From assembly GCA_934525325.1 (NCBI GenBank), contig CAKSZE010000021.1, forward strand, positions 1 through 25,848: 25,848 nucleotides of DNA. The letters are read 5' to 3'. The DNA comes from an uncultured Faecalibacterium sp. (GTDB lineage: Bacteria; Bacillota; Clostridia; Oscillospirales; Ruminococcaceae). Shown here in pieces: positions 1-7,097 of this stretch. Position numbers and translations under genes: made by a program. Position 1 is the stretch's first letter; every line of letters starts with the position of its first letter. The notes beneath the pieces are model-generated. The model had not been told where the DNA came from and made no database searches. It saw only the letters and a program-made list of their open reading frames with translations.

Positions 1-659
1 GCACCGGCGGTGAACAGCAGCGCGGCGCTTTCGCCCACGATGCGGCCTACCGCCAGAATGCAGCCGGTGACGATGCCATCGATGCTGCAGGGCAGCACGA
101 TGGTGCGGATGATGTGCCACTTGCCTGCGCCCAGACCCATGGCACCCTCACGGTAGCCCTGCGGCACCGTTTTCAGGGATTCCTGGGTGGTGCGGATGAT
201 GGTGGGCAGGTTCATCACCACCAAGGTCAGGCTGCCGGACAGCAGACAGGTCTGGAAGCCCAGCGCCTGACTGAACACCAGCATACCTACCAGACCGTAG
301 ATGATGCTGGGGATACCCGCCAGCGTTTCGTTGGTGAACTCGATGACCTCGATAAGCCGCCGGTTGGAGGCGTATTCGGTCAGGTAGACCGCCGCACCTA
401 CGCCCAGCGGCAATACGATGAGTAATGTCAGCAGAATGACATACAAGGTGTTGAGGATGGCAGGCAGAATGCCGTCCGTCTTTTTCAGCACACTGGCGGT
501 GGTGGAAAGGAAGTTCCAGCTGATGTGGGGGATGCCCCGCACCAGCACCATGCCGATGATCCCGGCGACCAGAATCATCACCAGCACTGCGCTTGCCCAG
601 ACCAGCACGGTCATCACCCGGTTCCATGCCCGGCGGGAGGGCGAAAAGCCGTTATTCAT
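1..659 (-). CDS. pstA: Phosphate ABC transporter permease PstA (partial, runs off left edge)
   Basis: Reading the minus strand from the ATG at 657-659 gives a frame open to base 1 (about 219 residues, start MNNGFSPSRRAWNR). A first membrane segment follows (VMTVLVWASAVLVMILV), then a long permease domain whose EAA-type loop reads QGYREGAMGLGAGKWH. PstA is one of the two membrane subunits of the high-affinity phosphate importer PstSCAB. The ATG lies inside the end of pstC, an 8-base overlap (652-659), so the two permeases are translationally coupled. The C-terminus is missing only because the window ends; pstB and phoU would be expected further left. The family call is firm from the sequence and from the pstC and pstS neighbours. 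Confidence 0.93.
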   Translation of the reverse strand, partial: MNNGFSPSRRAWNRVMTVLVWASAVLVMILVAGIIGMVLVRGIPHISWNFLSTTASVLKKTDGILPAILNTLYVILLTLLIVLPLGVGAAVYLTEYASNRRLIEVIEFTNETLAGIPSIIYGLVGMLVFSQALGFQTCLLSGSLTLVVMNLPTIIRTTQESLKTVPQGYREGAMGLGAGKWHIIRTIVLPCSIDGIVTGCILAVGRIVGESAALLFTAG

Positions 660-1563
660 CGCGGTTTCCTCCCTTCAGTACCACATTCAGCACAACATTG
701 ATAAGCATGATGAACACGAACAGCACCAGCGCGATGCTGAACAGTGCCTGCCGCTGCAAGCCGCCGGCGTAGCTCATTTCCTTGGCAATGGCGGTGGTCA
801 GCAAAGTGACACTGCGGAATAGGCTGTCTGGCATATTGGGGCTGTTGCCCGCCACCATCATCACAGCCATGGCTTCGCCGATGGCACGGCCGATGCCCAG
901 CACAACGCCTGCGGCAATGCCGCTTTTGGCTGCCGGGATGCTGATCTTGAACCATGTTTCGGTGTCGGTAGCGCCCAGCGCCAGACTGCCCTGCTCATAC
1001 TCCGGCGGCACGGCGTTGAGCGCCGTCACCGACACGGACACGATGCTGGGCAGGATCATGATGGAAAGCACCACGATGGCGCTGAGCAGGCAGGCACCGG
1101 AAGCCTTGCCGAAGGTCTTGGCCACGGCGGGCACCAGCACCTGCATACCCAAAAGGCCGAACACCACGCTGGGGATGCCGGACAGCAGCTCGATGGCAGT
1201 GACCACCACGGTGCGCAGCTTGGGGTCTGCGGCCTTGGAGAGGAACACTGCCGTCAGCAGGCCGATGGGCACACCGATGATGGTAGCGCCCAGCGTGCCG
1301 TAGACACTGGACAGGATGAAGGGCAGGATGCCGAACAGCGGCTCTGCCGCGGTGGACGCCCATTTTGTGCCGAACAGGAATTTGAACAGGCCAATTTTAT
1401 GGATAGCCGGCACGCCGGAAACCACCATGTACACCGAGATGAGCGCCACACAGCACACCGCCAGCATTCCGCACAGGAAGAAGATGAAATTCATCACCGC
1501 TTCCAGCCAGTCGGCGGGGGTGCGGGGCAGCCGTACCCGGCGCAGATAGGATTTTTTGTTCAT
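652..1563 (-). CDS. pstC: Phosphate ABC transporter permease PstC
   Basis: A complete 303-residue inner-membrane permease. A cytoplasmic N-terminus (MNKKSYLRRVRLPRTP) precedes the first helix at about 22-50; further helices lie at about 72-105, 130-155, 160-185, 218-240 and 270-297. The ABC-permease cytoplasmic loop is EQGSLALGATDTETWFKISIP (about 189-209), and IGRAIGEAMAVMMVAGN is the typical PstC segment after it. PstC and PstA form the channel of the PstSCAB phosphate importer. The start has AAAGGA about 9 bases upstream. pstS lies upstream, separated by an unusual 316-base structured gap, and pstA overlaps the end. Length and sequence are standard for the family. Confidence 0.95.
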   Translation of the reverse strand: MNKKSYLRRVRLPRTPADWLEAVMNFIFFLCGMLAVCCVALISVYMVVSGVPAIHKIGLFKFLFGTKWASTAAEPLFGILPFILSSVYGTLGATIIGVPIGLLTAVFLSKAADPKLRTVVVTAIELLSGIPSVVFGLLGMQVLVPAVAKTFGKASGACLLSAIVVLSIMILPSIVSVSVTALNAVPPEYEQGSLALGATDTETWFKISIPAAKSGIAAGVVLGIGRAIGEAMAVMMVAGNSPNMPDSLFRSVTLLTTAIAKEMSYAGGLQRQALFSIALVLFVFIMLINVVLNVVLKGGNRDE

Positions 1564-1646
1564 AGCTGAAATCCTTTATAAAAGCCGCACCAGCCCAGCC
1601 TTTTAGGGCAGGCCGACGCGGCAGTTCTCTTGTTCAGATGCGGGAT

Positions 1647-1873
1647 AGGTGGTTCACCGGGGAGCTTTCCCCGCGAAATAACGGGTTGCGGCACCCAGCA
1701 GTTGCTTCGCTTTCGCTTGCATCTTGCTGGCCGCGGCCCCAACAGCAGCTCCTTGTTTCCGCCACTGGCGGCAGTCGCTGCTGTTGCAGGGCTTCCAGCT
1801 CCCGCCCTATTGCCTGCGGCAACAGGGTCCCACCCTCGGATCATTCGCTGGGGAAACTCCCCGGCAAACCACC
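1647..1873. repeat. Inverted-repeat-bounded structured element between pstS and pstC
   Basis: The 316-base gap between pstS and pstC contains no credible gene. It is bounded by about 29-base imperfect inverted arms: AGGTGGTTCACCGGGGAG...TTTCCCC at 1647-1676 and its complement at 1844-1873, differing at a few positions. The interior is itself full of smaller dyads: CAACAGCAGC / GCTGCTGTTG around 1738-1797, with CCGCC-act-GGCGG inside it, and TTGCC-tgc-GGCAA near 1809. The right arm begins 6 bases after the pstS stop codon. It may be a MITE-like repeat, or a transcribed RNA structure that separates pstS from pstC expression. The pairing is seen; the function is inference. Confidence 0.7.
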
Positions 1874-1879
1874 CGGTAA

Positions 1880-2773
1880 TTACTCGTTCACGGGCACAGC
1901 ACCTGCGGTGCGGATGAGGTCGGCGGCGTCCTTGCTGGTGGCAAAGTCCACAAAGGCCTGTGCCTGCTCAGACAGGGTGACGCTCTTGTTGGTGACGAAC
2001 ACGAAGGGACGCTGGATCTTGTAGCTGCCGTCCTTCACGGTGTCCTCGCTGCACTCCACACCCTCCACGGTGACCATGGCAACGGTGTCGCCCACAGCGG
2101 ACAGAGAAGCGTAGCCGATTGCCAGCGGGTTTGCCTCCACAGCGCTGATGACAGCGCCGGTAGCGGTCAGCTCCTGTGCGTACTTGCAGCTGTCCTTCAC
2201 GTCCACGATGCTCTCAAAGCCATCACGGGTGCCGGAACCGGCCTCACGACCCACCAGAACGATCTCGCCGTCGTCGCCGCCGACCTCCTTCCAGTTGGTG
2301 ATCTCGCCGGTGAACATCTTCTTCAGCTGCTCCACGGTCAGGTCAGCGACCTTGCTGTCCTTGTTCACGATGATAGCAATACCGTCCAGCGCCACGATGG
2401 TGCCGTCCACATCGTTCTTCTCATCGTCCTTCAGGGCGCGGGAGGACAGGCCGATGTCCAGCGTCTTGTCGGTAGCGCCGGTGATGCCGGCGCCGGAACC
2501 GGTGGGGTCGTAGCTGACGGTGACGCCCGGCTCGACCTCGGCAAAGCCCTCGGTCAGGGCAGCGATGACGTTCTTCATGGAAGTGGAACCGCCGGTAGCA
2601 ACGTTGCCGCTCAGGGTACCGGCTGCCTGCCCGGCAGCGGAAGAAGCGGTGGTGGAAGCAGAAGCAGCGGTGCTGGATGCAGAAGAAGCAGAACCGCCGC
2701 AGGCAGTCAGAGCAGCAGCCGCAGCAGCTGCACCGCAAACGGTCAGGAACGAACGACGAGAGATCTTTTTCAT
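1880..2773 (-). CDS. pstS: Phosphate ABC transporter substrate-binding lipoprotein PstS
   Basis: 297 residues from the ATG at 2771-2773, which has GGAGG 9 bases upstream; an ORF extension upstream of this has no RBS and was not used. The N-terminus ISRRSFL followed by a hydrophobic Ala-rich stretch and the lipobox LTAC (Cys about 25) marks a lipoprotein with a twin-arginine-like motif. A Ser/Ala-rich linker (about 27-52) leads to the binding domain, with the phosphate-contact loops ATGGSTSM, PTGSGAGI and GREAGSGTRDGFE. It captures phosphate outside the membrane and delivers it to PstC/PstA. It lies first in the pst operon, followed by the structured element at 1647-1873. No clear Pho box could be defined by eye. 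Confidence 0.96.
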   Translation of the reverse strand: MKKISRRSFLTVCGAAAAAAALTACGGSASSASSTAASASTTASSAAGQAAGTLSGNVATGGSTSMKNVIAALTEGFAEVEPGVTVSYDPTGSGAGITGATDKTLDIGLSSRALKDDEKNDVDGTIVALDGIAIIVNKDSKVADLTVEQLKKMFTGEITNWKEVGGDDGEIVLVGREAGSGTRDGFESIVDVKDSCKYAQELTATGAVISAVEANPLAIGYASLSAVGDTVAMVTVEGVECSEDTVKDGSYKIQRPFVFVTNKSVTLSEQAQAFVDFATSKDAADLIRTAGAVPVNE

Positions 2774-2791
2774 GATAAAATTTCCTCCATT

Positions 2792-2813
2792 AAAAACCCG
2801 GGCGCCCGCCCGG
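2792..2813 (-). terminator. Small terminator-like hairpin in the pstS leader
   Basis: On the minus strand CCGGGC-gggc-GCCCGG is followed by GTTTTTAA and then directly by the pstS ribosome binding site. The 6-bp GC stem plus T run has the shape of a weak intrinsic terminator placed between the pstS promoter region and its start codon, so it could be an attenuator. The stem is short and this is only suggestive. Confidence 0.35.
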
Positions 2814-2954
2814 CACTGTCTTTTTTGTGTTTTCCTTGGGAACGGCCTTATTCTACCGCTTTGCCGCCCTTGCTGCGACCATGGACGTGCAAAAAGTGCG
2901 TAAAACTTTGTGCATACTGCCAGCCCCAATGTAAAGAACAGGTAATGCGGCACA

Positions 2955-3001
2955 AAACAAAAAGCCGCCGGGCACTCCTGTTTCCAGAAGTGCCCGGCGG
3001 C
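2955..3001 (-). terminator. Terminator of the two-lipoprotein operon
   Basis: A perfect 13-bp stem (GCCGCCGGGCACT at 2964-2976 with its complement at 2989-3001, 12-base loop) is followed on the minus strand by TTTTTGTTTTG. It lies 16 bases past the stop codon of the lipoprotein gene ending at 3017 and insulates pstS from it. Confidence 0.88.
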
Positions 3002-3016
3002 GGGGTGTATTTGGTT

Positions 3017-3511
3017 TTACTCTACGCTGCCCGTTACGTTTTTGCCGTTGTTCCCATAGAGGAATACAGCGGTTTGACCATTGTAGCACACACGCAGCTC
3101 ATAAGTGCCGGTGCTGTTCTTTTCCGGCACACCTTCCTTGGTTTCCAGATAGAACTCTGTCGTGCCGTTATAGACAGCCGTCCGCCCCGGCTCTGCAACC
3201 AGTTCGTTCCGCTTGAAATACAGCGTTTGCTTTGCATCCGCCTCGCGGAAGATGCAGGTGATGTCCTCCGGCTTGATGACTACCCTTTCAGTGGTGCTGT
3301 GGTTCTGGATGGTGAACTGCGTCCAGTAGGTCAGCTGCTTGGGTGTGCCGCCGTGAGTAAAGGGTGTTGCACAGATAAAGGTGACATCACCGATCTTTGC
3401 TACGCCGCTGGTCTTGTCGATCACGGTATCCCCGCAGCCGGTCAAAGCCCCTGCGGCGGTCAGCACCAGAGCCCCGGCGCTGAGCTTGAGAAATGTTCTG
3501 CGGTCGATCAT
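3017..3511 (-). CDS. Unrecognised small lipoprotein with twin-arginine-like signal
   Basis: 164 residues. I do not recognise the family. The N-terminus DRRTFLK plus a hydrophobic stretch and the lipobox LTGC (Cys about 26) predict a membrane-anchored lipoprotein that may use the Tat route. The mature part (about 27-164) looks like a compact beta-rich extracellular domain with alternating polar and aromatic strands (TYWTQFTIQNHSTTERVVI, TEFYLETKEGV, TYELRVCYNGQTAVFLYG). AGGAGGT sits 8 bases before the ATG. It is the second gene of a two-gene operon (52 bases after the neighbour ending at 3564) and is closed by the terminator at 2955-3001. The partner protein has the same signal type and similar size but no obvious sequence identity in the mature part. 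Confidence 0.8.
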   Translation of the reverse strand: MIDRRTFLKLSAGALVLTAAGALTGCGDTVIDKTSGVAKIGDVTFICATPFTHGGTPKQLTYWTQFTIQNHSTTERVVIKPEDITCIFREADAKQTLYFKRNELVAEPGRTAVYNGTTEFYLETKEGVPEKNSTGTYELRVCYNGQTAVFLYGNNGKNVTGSVE

Positions 3512-3563
3512 AGCGATGCACCTCCTGTATCGGGTATCCCTTAGAAAACGCTGCCCTGCGGGA

Positions 3564-4103
3564 TCAGACGGTCTGCTTTACAAGATTGGCCTCATAGTCC
3601 AGCGTATAGTCCAGCGTATAGTTCTCCTCTGTCTTGGGCGACCAGATCGTAACGGTGACTTTAGCCGTCTTGGCCTTGATAGCCTCGTACAGTTCTTTCT
3701 GGTCGGCGGTCAGTGCAAAGTGGATCCAGTTCTCTTTGAACTCACCCTTCCCCAGCTTGATATAGCCGCCGTCCGACAGAAGATCCCCATCGTTAAAGGT
3801 GGTGATCTTCTGGCCGTTGATATTCAGGACAAAAAATCTATCAGCAGCCAGCGGCTGAGGCTTTTTGTCGTTGGTGACATCCTTGATGCGCACCCAGACC
3901 TTAACATCGCCCTTCCACTCGGTAGCACTAAGGTCATCTGCGTTGCTGCTGCCGCTAAGTTTGACCGCGGTTGCCTGGAACGGGCCAAAATTCGTACCAA
4001 TGGCACCATCACCGCAGCCGCCCAGCAGTCCGGTCATGGATACTGCCACTGCCACAGCAGCAGAAGTCTTTAAAAATGCACGACGATCCATTTTCATAGC
4101 CAT
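3564..4103 (-). CDS. Unrecognised small lipoprotein with twin-arginine-like signal
   Basis: 179 residues from the ATG at 4101-4103, chosen because GAGGAGG lies 9 bases upstream; a longer frame to 4148 has no RBS and would spoil the signal peptide. The signal is MDRRAFLK, a hydrophobic stretch, then lipobox LGGC (Cys about 30). The mature domain carries strands such as DVKVWVRIKDVTN and RFFVLNINGQKI, which resembles immunoglobulin-like or DUF4352-type extracellular domains, but I cannot assign a family. Near the C-terminus a 12-base unit AGTCCAGCGTAT is repeated in tandem (3597-3620), giving TLDY-TLDY. It is the first gene of the operon with the lipoprotein at 3017-3511. Confidence 0.8.
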   Translation of the reverse strand: MAMKMDRRAFLKTSAAVAVAVSMTGLLGGCGDGAIGTNFGPFQATAVKLSGSSNADDLSATEWKGDVKVWVRIKDVTNDKKPQPLAADRFFVLNINGQKITTFNDGDLLSDGGYIKLGKGEFKENWIHFALTADQKELYEAIKAKTAKVTVTIWSPKTEENYTLDYTLDYEANLVKQTV

Positions 4104-4138
4104 ACTATAAGCCCTCCTCAAAAGCTTTTTGTACCCTA

Positions 4139-4166
4139 AGAGTACCACATTTTACCACATTGTCAA
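4139..4166 (-). promoter_or_regulatory. Possible promoter of the lipoprotein operon
   Basis: On the minus strand a perfect TTGACA (4161-4166) is followed after 16 bases by TACTCT (4139-4144), a poor -10. Between them AATGTGGTA occurs twice in tandem, which could be an operator. TAAAAT in the same stretch is another possible -10 but lacks a good -35. Confidence 0.4.
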
Positions 4167-4294
4167 CTATCGAAACTTAGGTTTCACCATTTTATCGTTC
4201 CTTTATAATCTACTGTAACAGCGCGGCGTCTGCCGCCGTTCCGGGGCGGCGGCGAAAAAATCTGCTTTTTTTCCAATAAAATCGAAATTTGCTG

Positions 4295-4323
4295 TTGACA
4301 AAGGGTGTCCGGTATGCTAAAAT
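4295..4323 (+). promoter_or_regulatory. Promoter of the tRNA-Glu / tRNA-Asn transcript
   Basis: TTGACA at 4295-4300, 17-base spacer, TAAAAT at 4318-4323, with a TATGC extension just before the -10. Transcription would start near 4330, about 35 bases before tRNA-Glu. The same 11-mer TATGCTAAAAT recurs in the promoter at 5912-5940. Confidence 0.88.
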
Positions 4324-4364
4324 AGCCAAGTCGGGTGCGAACACCTGATGCAAAATGGACGTAT

Positions 4365-4439
4365 GGCCCGTTGGTCAAGCGGTTAAGACAGAGGCCTCTC
4401 ACGCCTTTAACATCGGTTCGATTCCGGTACGGGTCACCA
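4365..4439 (+). tRNA. tRNA-Glu (anticodon CTC)
   Basis: Acceptor GGCCCGT pairs with ACGGGTC (one G-T pair). The anticodon stem is GAGGC/GCCTT with loop CTCTCAC, giving anticodon CTC, and the T arm loop is TTCGATT. The discriminator A is followed by encoded CCA (4437-4439). It decodes GAG. It is first of a two-tRNA transcript. Confidence 0.95.
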
Positions 4440-4480
4440 TTTTATAGTAGTAAAACGGCCATGTGCCGTTTTATATAGAT

Positions 4481-4557
4481 GCCTCTTTAGCTCAGTCGGT
4501 TAGAGCACCTGACTGTTAATCAGGGTGTCGCCTGTTCGAGTCAGGCAAGAGGCGCCA
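4481..4557 (+). tRNA. tRNA-Asn (anticodon GTT)
   Basis: Acceptor GCCTCTT pairs with AAGAGGC. The anticodon stem CCTGA/TCAGG encloses loop CTGTTAA, anticodon GTT. The T loop is TTCGAGT, the discriminator is G as usual for Asn, and CCA is encoded (4555-4557). The spacer from tRNA-Glu contains an inverted repeat (TAAAACGG / CCGTTTTA, about 4451-4473) that could be a processing hairpin. Confidence 0.96.
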
Positions 4558-4560
4558 GCA

Positions 4561-4590
4561 AAGCGATGGAAATTTTCCATCGCTTTTTTC
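4561..4590 (+). terminator. Terminator of the tRNA pair
   Basis: AAGCGATGGAA pairs perfectly with TTCCATCGCTT around a 3-base loop, followed by TTTTC. It begins 4 bases after the CCA of tRNA-Asn. Confidence 0.92.
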
Positions 4591-4607
4591 TTTTTCCGGC
4601 AGTCTTG

Positions 4608-4636
4608 TTGACAGCACCGCCCCGGGGGGCTATACT
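4608..4636 (+). promoter_or_regulatory. Promoter of trpS
   Basis: TTGACA at 4608-4613, 17-base spacer, TATACT at 4631-4636. It gives a leader of about 138 bases before trpS. The leader holds a repeat unit (4702-4762). I looked for a T-box (TGGNACC) in it and found none. Confidence 0.9.
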
Positions 4637-4701
4637 TAGCATTATAATAAAGAAAACGGAAAAAACTCCTTCCGGCAGGGTCAGACGCCTTGCCGTACTG
4701 C

Positions 4702-4762
4702 CAAAGGCTCCCTCCCCGAGGGAGCTGGCTGCGAACAAGGTGAGCAGACTGAGGGAGTTTCC
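4702..4762 (+). repeat. Interspersed palindromic repeat, copy 1 (trpS leader)
   Basis: GCTCCCTC-ccc-GAGGGAGC forms a hairpin followed by TGGC, then after 17 bases by GACTGAGGGAGT (4747-4758). The same two blocks, GAGGGAGCTGGC and GACTGAGGGAGT, recur with 16-base spacing at 15230-15278. This copy lies inside the transcribed leader of trpS, ending just before its ribosome binding site. Confidence 0.75.
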
Positions 4763-4780
4763 TGTCAAAAGGAGAACATC

Positions 4781-5842
4781 ATGAAAAAAGTTATTCTGAC
4801 CGGCGACCGTCCCACCGGCCGCCTGCACGTTGGCCACTATGTCGGCTCTCTGAAGGAGCGGGTGCGGCTGCAGAACACCGGCGAGTACGACGAGATCTTT
4901 ATCATGATCGCCGACGCGCAGGCGCTGACCGATAACGCCGACAACCCGGAGAAGGTGCGCCAGAACATTTTGCAGGTGGCGCTGGACTATCTGGCCTGCG
5001 GTCTGGACCCCAACAAGGTGCACATCTTTATCCAGTCCATGGTGCCCCAGCTGACCGAGCTGAGCTTCTACTACCAGAATCTGGTCACCGTCAGCCGCTT
5101 GCAGCGCAACCCCACCGTGAAGAGCGAGATCCAGATGCGCAACTTCGAAGCCAGCATCCCGGTGGGCTTCTTCTGCTACCCCATCAGTCAGGCTGCCGAT
5201 ATCACCGCCTTTAAGGCTACCACTGTGCCCGCCGGTGAGGATCAGAAGCCCATGATCGAGCAGTGCTGCGAGATCGTGCACAAGTTCAACTCCGTCTACG
5301 GCGAAACGCTGGTAGAGCCCCAGATCGTGCTGCCCCAGAACGCCGCCTGCCTGCGTCTGCCCGGCATTGACGGCAAGGCCAAGATGAGCAAGAGCCTTGG
5401 CAACTGCATCTACCTGTCCGAGGAGCCGGAGGAGATCGAGAAGAAGGTCAAGTCCATGTTTACCGACCCCAACCACCTGCGTGTGCAGGATCCCGGCAAG
5501 GTGGAGGGCAACCCGGTGTTCATCTATCTGGACGCTTTCTGCCGCCCCGAGCACTTTGCCGAGTTCTGGCCGGAGTACCAGAATCTGGACGAGGTCAAGG
5601 CGCACTATCAGCGCGGCGGTCTGGGCGATATGAAGGTGAAAAAGTTCCTGAACAGCGTCATGCAGGCTGAGCTGGAGCCCATCCGCACCCGCCGCAAGGA
5701 GTGGGAGCAGCGCCTGCCCGAGGTGGTGGAGATCCTGAAGGAGGGCAGCGCCTACGCCGAAAAGACCGCTGCCGCCACGCTGGACGAGGTGCGCAAGGCC
5801 ATGCGCATCGACTACTTCGAGAACGGTAACCTGCTGAAATAA
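4781..5842 (+). CDS. trpS: Tryptophanyl-tRNA synthetase
   Basis: 353 residues, cytoplasmic class I aminoacyl-tRNA synthetase that charges tRNA-Trp. The ATP-binding HIGH motif is HVGH (16-19) in the setting GDRPTGRLHVGHY, and the second signature is KMSKS (201-205). The N-terminal wording GDRPTGRLHVGHYVGSLK is that of the second bacterial TrpRS type rather than the B. subtilis GIQPSG type. AGGAG lies 8 bases before the ATG. It is monocistronic: own promoter at 4608-4636 and a strong terminator at 5851-5890. No T-box is visible, unlike thrS in this same window. Length is normal. Confidence 0.97.
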   Translation: MKKVILTGDRPTGRLHVGHYVGSLKERVRLQNTGEYDEIFIMIADAQALTDNADNPEKVRQNILQVALDYLACGLDPNKVHIFIQSMVPQLTELSFYYQNLVTVSRLQRNPTVKSEIQMRNFEASIPVGFFCYPISQAADITAFKATTVPAGEDQKPMIEQCCEIVHKFNSVYGETLVEPQIVLPQNAACLRLPGIDGKAKMSKSLGNCIYLSEEPEEIEKKVKSMFTDPNHLRVQDPGKVEGNPVFIYLDAFCRPEHFAEFWPEYQNLDEVKAHYQRGGLGDMKVKKFLNSVMQAELEPIRTRRKEWEQRLPEVVEILKEGSAYAEKTAAATLDEVRKAMRIDYFENGNLLK

Positions 5843-5850
5843 GATTTATG

Positions 5851-5890
5851 AGAGAGCCCGAAACGCCTGCGGCGTTTCGGGCTCTCTTTT
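5851..5890 (+). terminator. Terminator of trpS
   Basis: A perfect 17-bp stem, AGAGAGCCCGAAACGCC with its complement, closes on the 3-base loop tgc and ends in TTTT. It starts 9 bases after the trpS stop. Loops reading tgc or cgca recur in the long stems at 15305-15338 and 17689-17724. Confidence 0.93.
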
Positions 5891-5911
5891 GCATCGTTTA
5901 CGAAAACTGCA

Positions 5912-5940
5912 TAGAAAATGCGGTCAAGCTATGCTAAAAT
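5912..5940 (+). promoter_or_regulatory. Promoter of the SDR gene at 6000
   Basis: TAGAAA at 5912-5917, 17-base spacer, TAAAAT at 5935-5940, with the extended TATGC element. The -35 is weak (4 of 6). Confidence 0.7.
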
Positions 5941-5999
5941 AGGGGCAACAAGTACAGAAAGCCCCATTTCGGGGGTGAGAAGAAAAAAGGAGAACCACC

Positions 6000-6773
6000 A
6001 TGCAAAAGACCATCTGGATCACCGGCGCAAGTTCCGGTATCGGCCGGGAGTTTGCCCGCCGGTACGCCGCCATGGGCTGTCGGCTCATCCTGACCGCCCG
6101 CCGCGCCGACCGTTTGCAGGCTCTCGCCGAGGAGCTGCGTGCAGCCCACGGCACGGAATGCCGCATCGAGACTGCCGACCTCTCCCGCGCCGAGGAGTGC
6201 AGCCGCCTGTGCGAGGTGCTGGCCGACGAGCACATCGACATCTTCATCAACAACGCCGGTTTCGGCGTCTGCGGCAGCATTCTGGAAACGGAGGAAGCCC
6301 GCGAGGAAGAGATGATCCAAGTGAACGTTGCCGCCATGGCGCGGCTGTTCCGCGCCGTGGTGCGCAAGATGAACGCACAGGGCGGCGGCACCATCCTGAA
6401 TGTGGCGTCCTCTGCGGGGCTTCTGCCCGGCGGGCCTTATATGGCGGGCTACTACGCCAGCAAGGCCTATGTGGTCAGCCTGACCCGCGGCGTGGCAGAG
6501 GAGCTGCGGGAGATGCACAGCCCGGTCTACGTCTGCGCCCTCTGCCCGGGCCCGGTGGATACCGAGTTCAACGACCGCGCCGGGGTGGTGTTTGCCCTGC
6601 GGGGCATCACGCCGGAGCTGTGCGTGGAGGAAGCTCTGCTGGGCATGATGCACCGCAAGACCATCATTGTGCCCTCTGCCCTTATGCGGCTGTGCACCAG
6701 CGCCCAGCGCCTTGTGCCCATCCCCCTGCTGATGCCCATCGTAGCACGCCAGCAGAAGAAAAAGCTGGGGTAA
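6000..6773 (+). CDS. Short-chain dehydrogenase/reductase, substrate unknown
   Basis: 257 residues, classical SDR fold. The NAD(P)-binding glycine motif is TGASSGIG (8-15), followed by an ARR basic pair after beta-2 that suggests NADP. NNAG lies at 84-87, the catalytic Ser at about 137-138 (NVASSAG), and the YxxxK pair is Tyr151/Lys155. The C-terminal third (VPSALMRLCTSAQRLVPIPLLMPIV) is hydrophobic and could touch the membrane, as in the DltE/YqjQ-like SDRs annotated as oxidoreductases with unknown substrates. AAAGGAG precedes the ATG. It appears monocistronic; there is no clear terminator before the next promoter at 6956. It is distinct in sequence from the SDR at 7098. Confidence 0.88.
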   Translation: MQKTIWITGASSGIGREFARRYAAMGCRLILTARRADRLQALAEELRAAHGTECRIETADLSRAEECSRLCEVLADEHIDIFINNAGFGVCGSILETEEAREEEMIQVNVAAMARLFRAVVRKMNAQGGGTILNVASSAGLLPGGPYMAGYYASKAYVVSLTRGVAEELREMHSPVYVCALCPGPVDTEFNDRAGVVFALRGITPELCVEEALLGMMHRKTIIVPSALMRLCTSAQRLVPIPLLMPIVARQQKKKLG

Positions 6774-6955
6774 AAGACAAAGGTCGTCCAAACTTGTCAA
6801 CAAGCCCAAATTAAGCCGGAATATCTTGTGCACCGTGACAAGGTGCGTCAGCGCACGCAAACTGATGTACCGAAAAGCAACGTTCATACGCGTTATTATG
6901 CGAAAGAAAAGCGAAAAACTAAAGAAAATACAATAAAACTTCACAAGAATGTGCC
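6774..6955 (+). other. Intergenic region without a recognisable gene or terminator
   Basis: Together with the following promoter and leader this gap runs to 7097 (324 bases). I see no gene. A perfect palindrome CTTGT-ca-ACAAG lies at 6793-6804, similar in shape to GntR/LacI-type operators, but it is about 150 bases upstream of the dhuD promoter and its role is unknown. The rest is AT-rich with no T-run hairpin. Confidence 0.5.
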
Positions 6956-6984
6956 TTGACACTTCCTGCAAAGGATGCTAGACT
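6956..6984 (+). promoter_or_regulatory. Promoter of dhuD
   Basis: TTGACA at 6956-6961, 17-base spacer, TAGACT at 6979-6984. The leader to 7097 (about 107 bases) contains GC-rich dyads, TCCGGC-acg-GCCGGA near 7007-7021 and CACGGC / GCCGTG near 7044-7067, whose role is unknown. Confidence 0.85.
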
Positions 6985-7097
6985 GGTATACAAGTAAGAG
7001 CGCACTCCGGCACGGCCGGATACGACGCGCTTTGCAAAGCAGCACGGCTGCGATTCTGCGCCGTGTAGAATATGATTTTTGACAGGAGGACTTTATT

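Noticed and set aside
2887..2915. GTGCA-like words upstream of pstS, similar to the boxes near the tRNA-Lys fragment, and possible Pho boxes
   Set aside because: Spacing is irregular (GTGCA, GTGCG, GTGCA) and no att core is near; no convincing 11-base Pho repeat could be lined up.
4220..4260. GCCGCC / GGCGGC hairpin upstream of the tRNA promoter as a terminator
   Set aside because: Neither strand has a T-run after the stem and no gene ends toward it.
4636..4780. A T-box for trpS
   Set aside because: The leader lacks the TGGNACC sequence and an antiterminator/terminator pair; it contains a repeat instead.
4541..5605. A 354-residue minus-strand frame opposite trpS
   Set aside because: Antisense shadow of trpS that also runs through a tRNA terminator.
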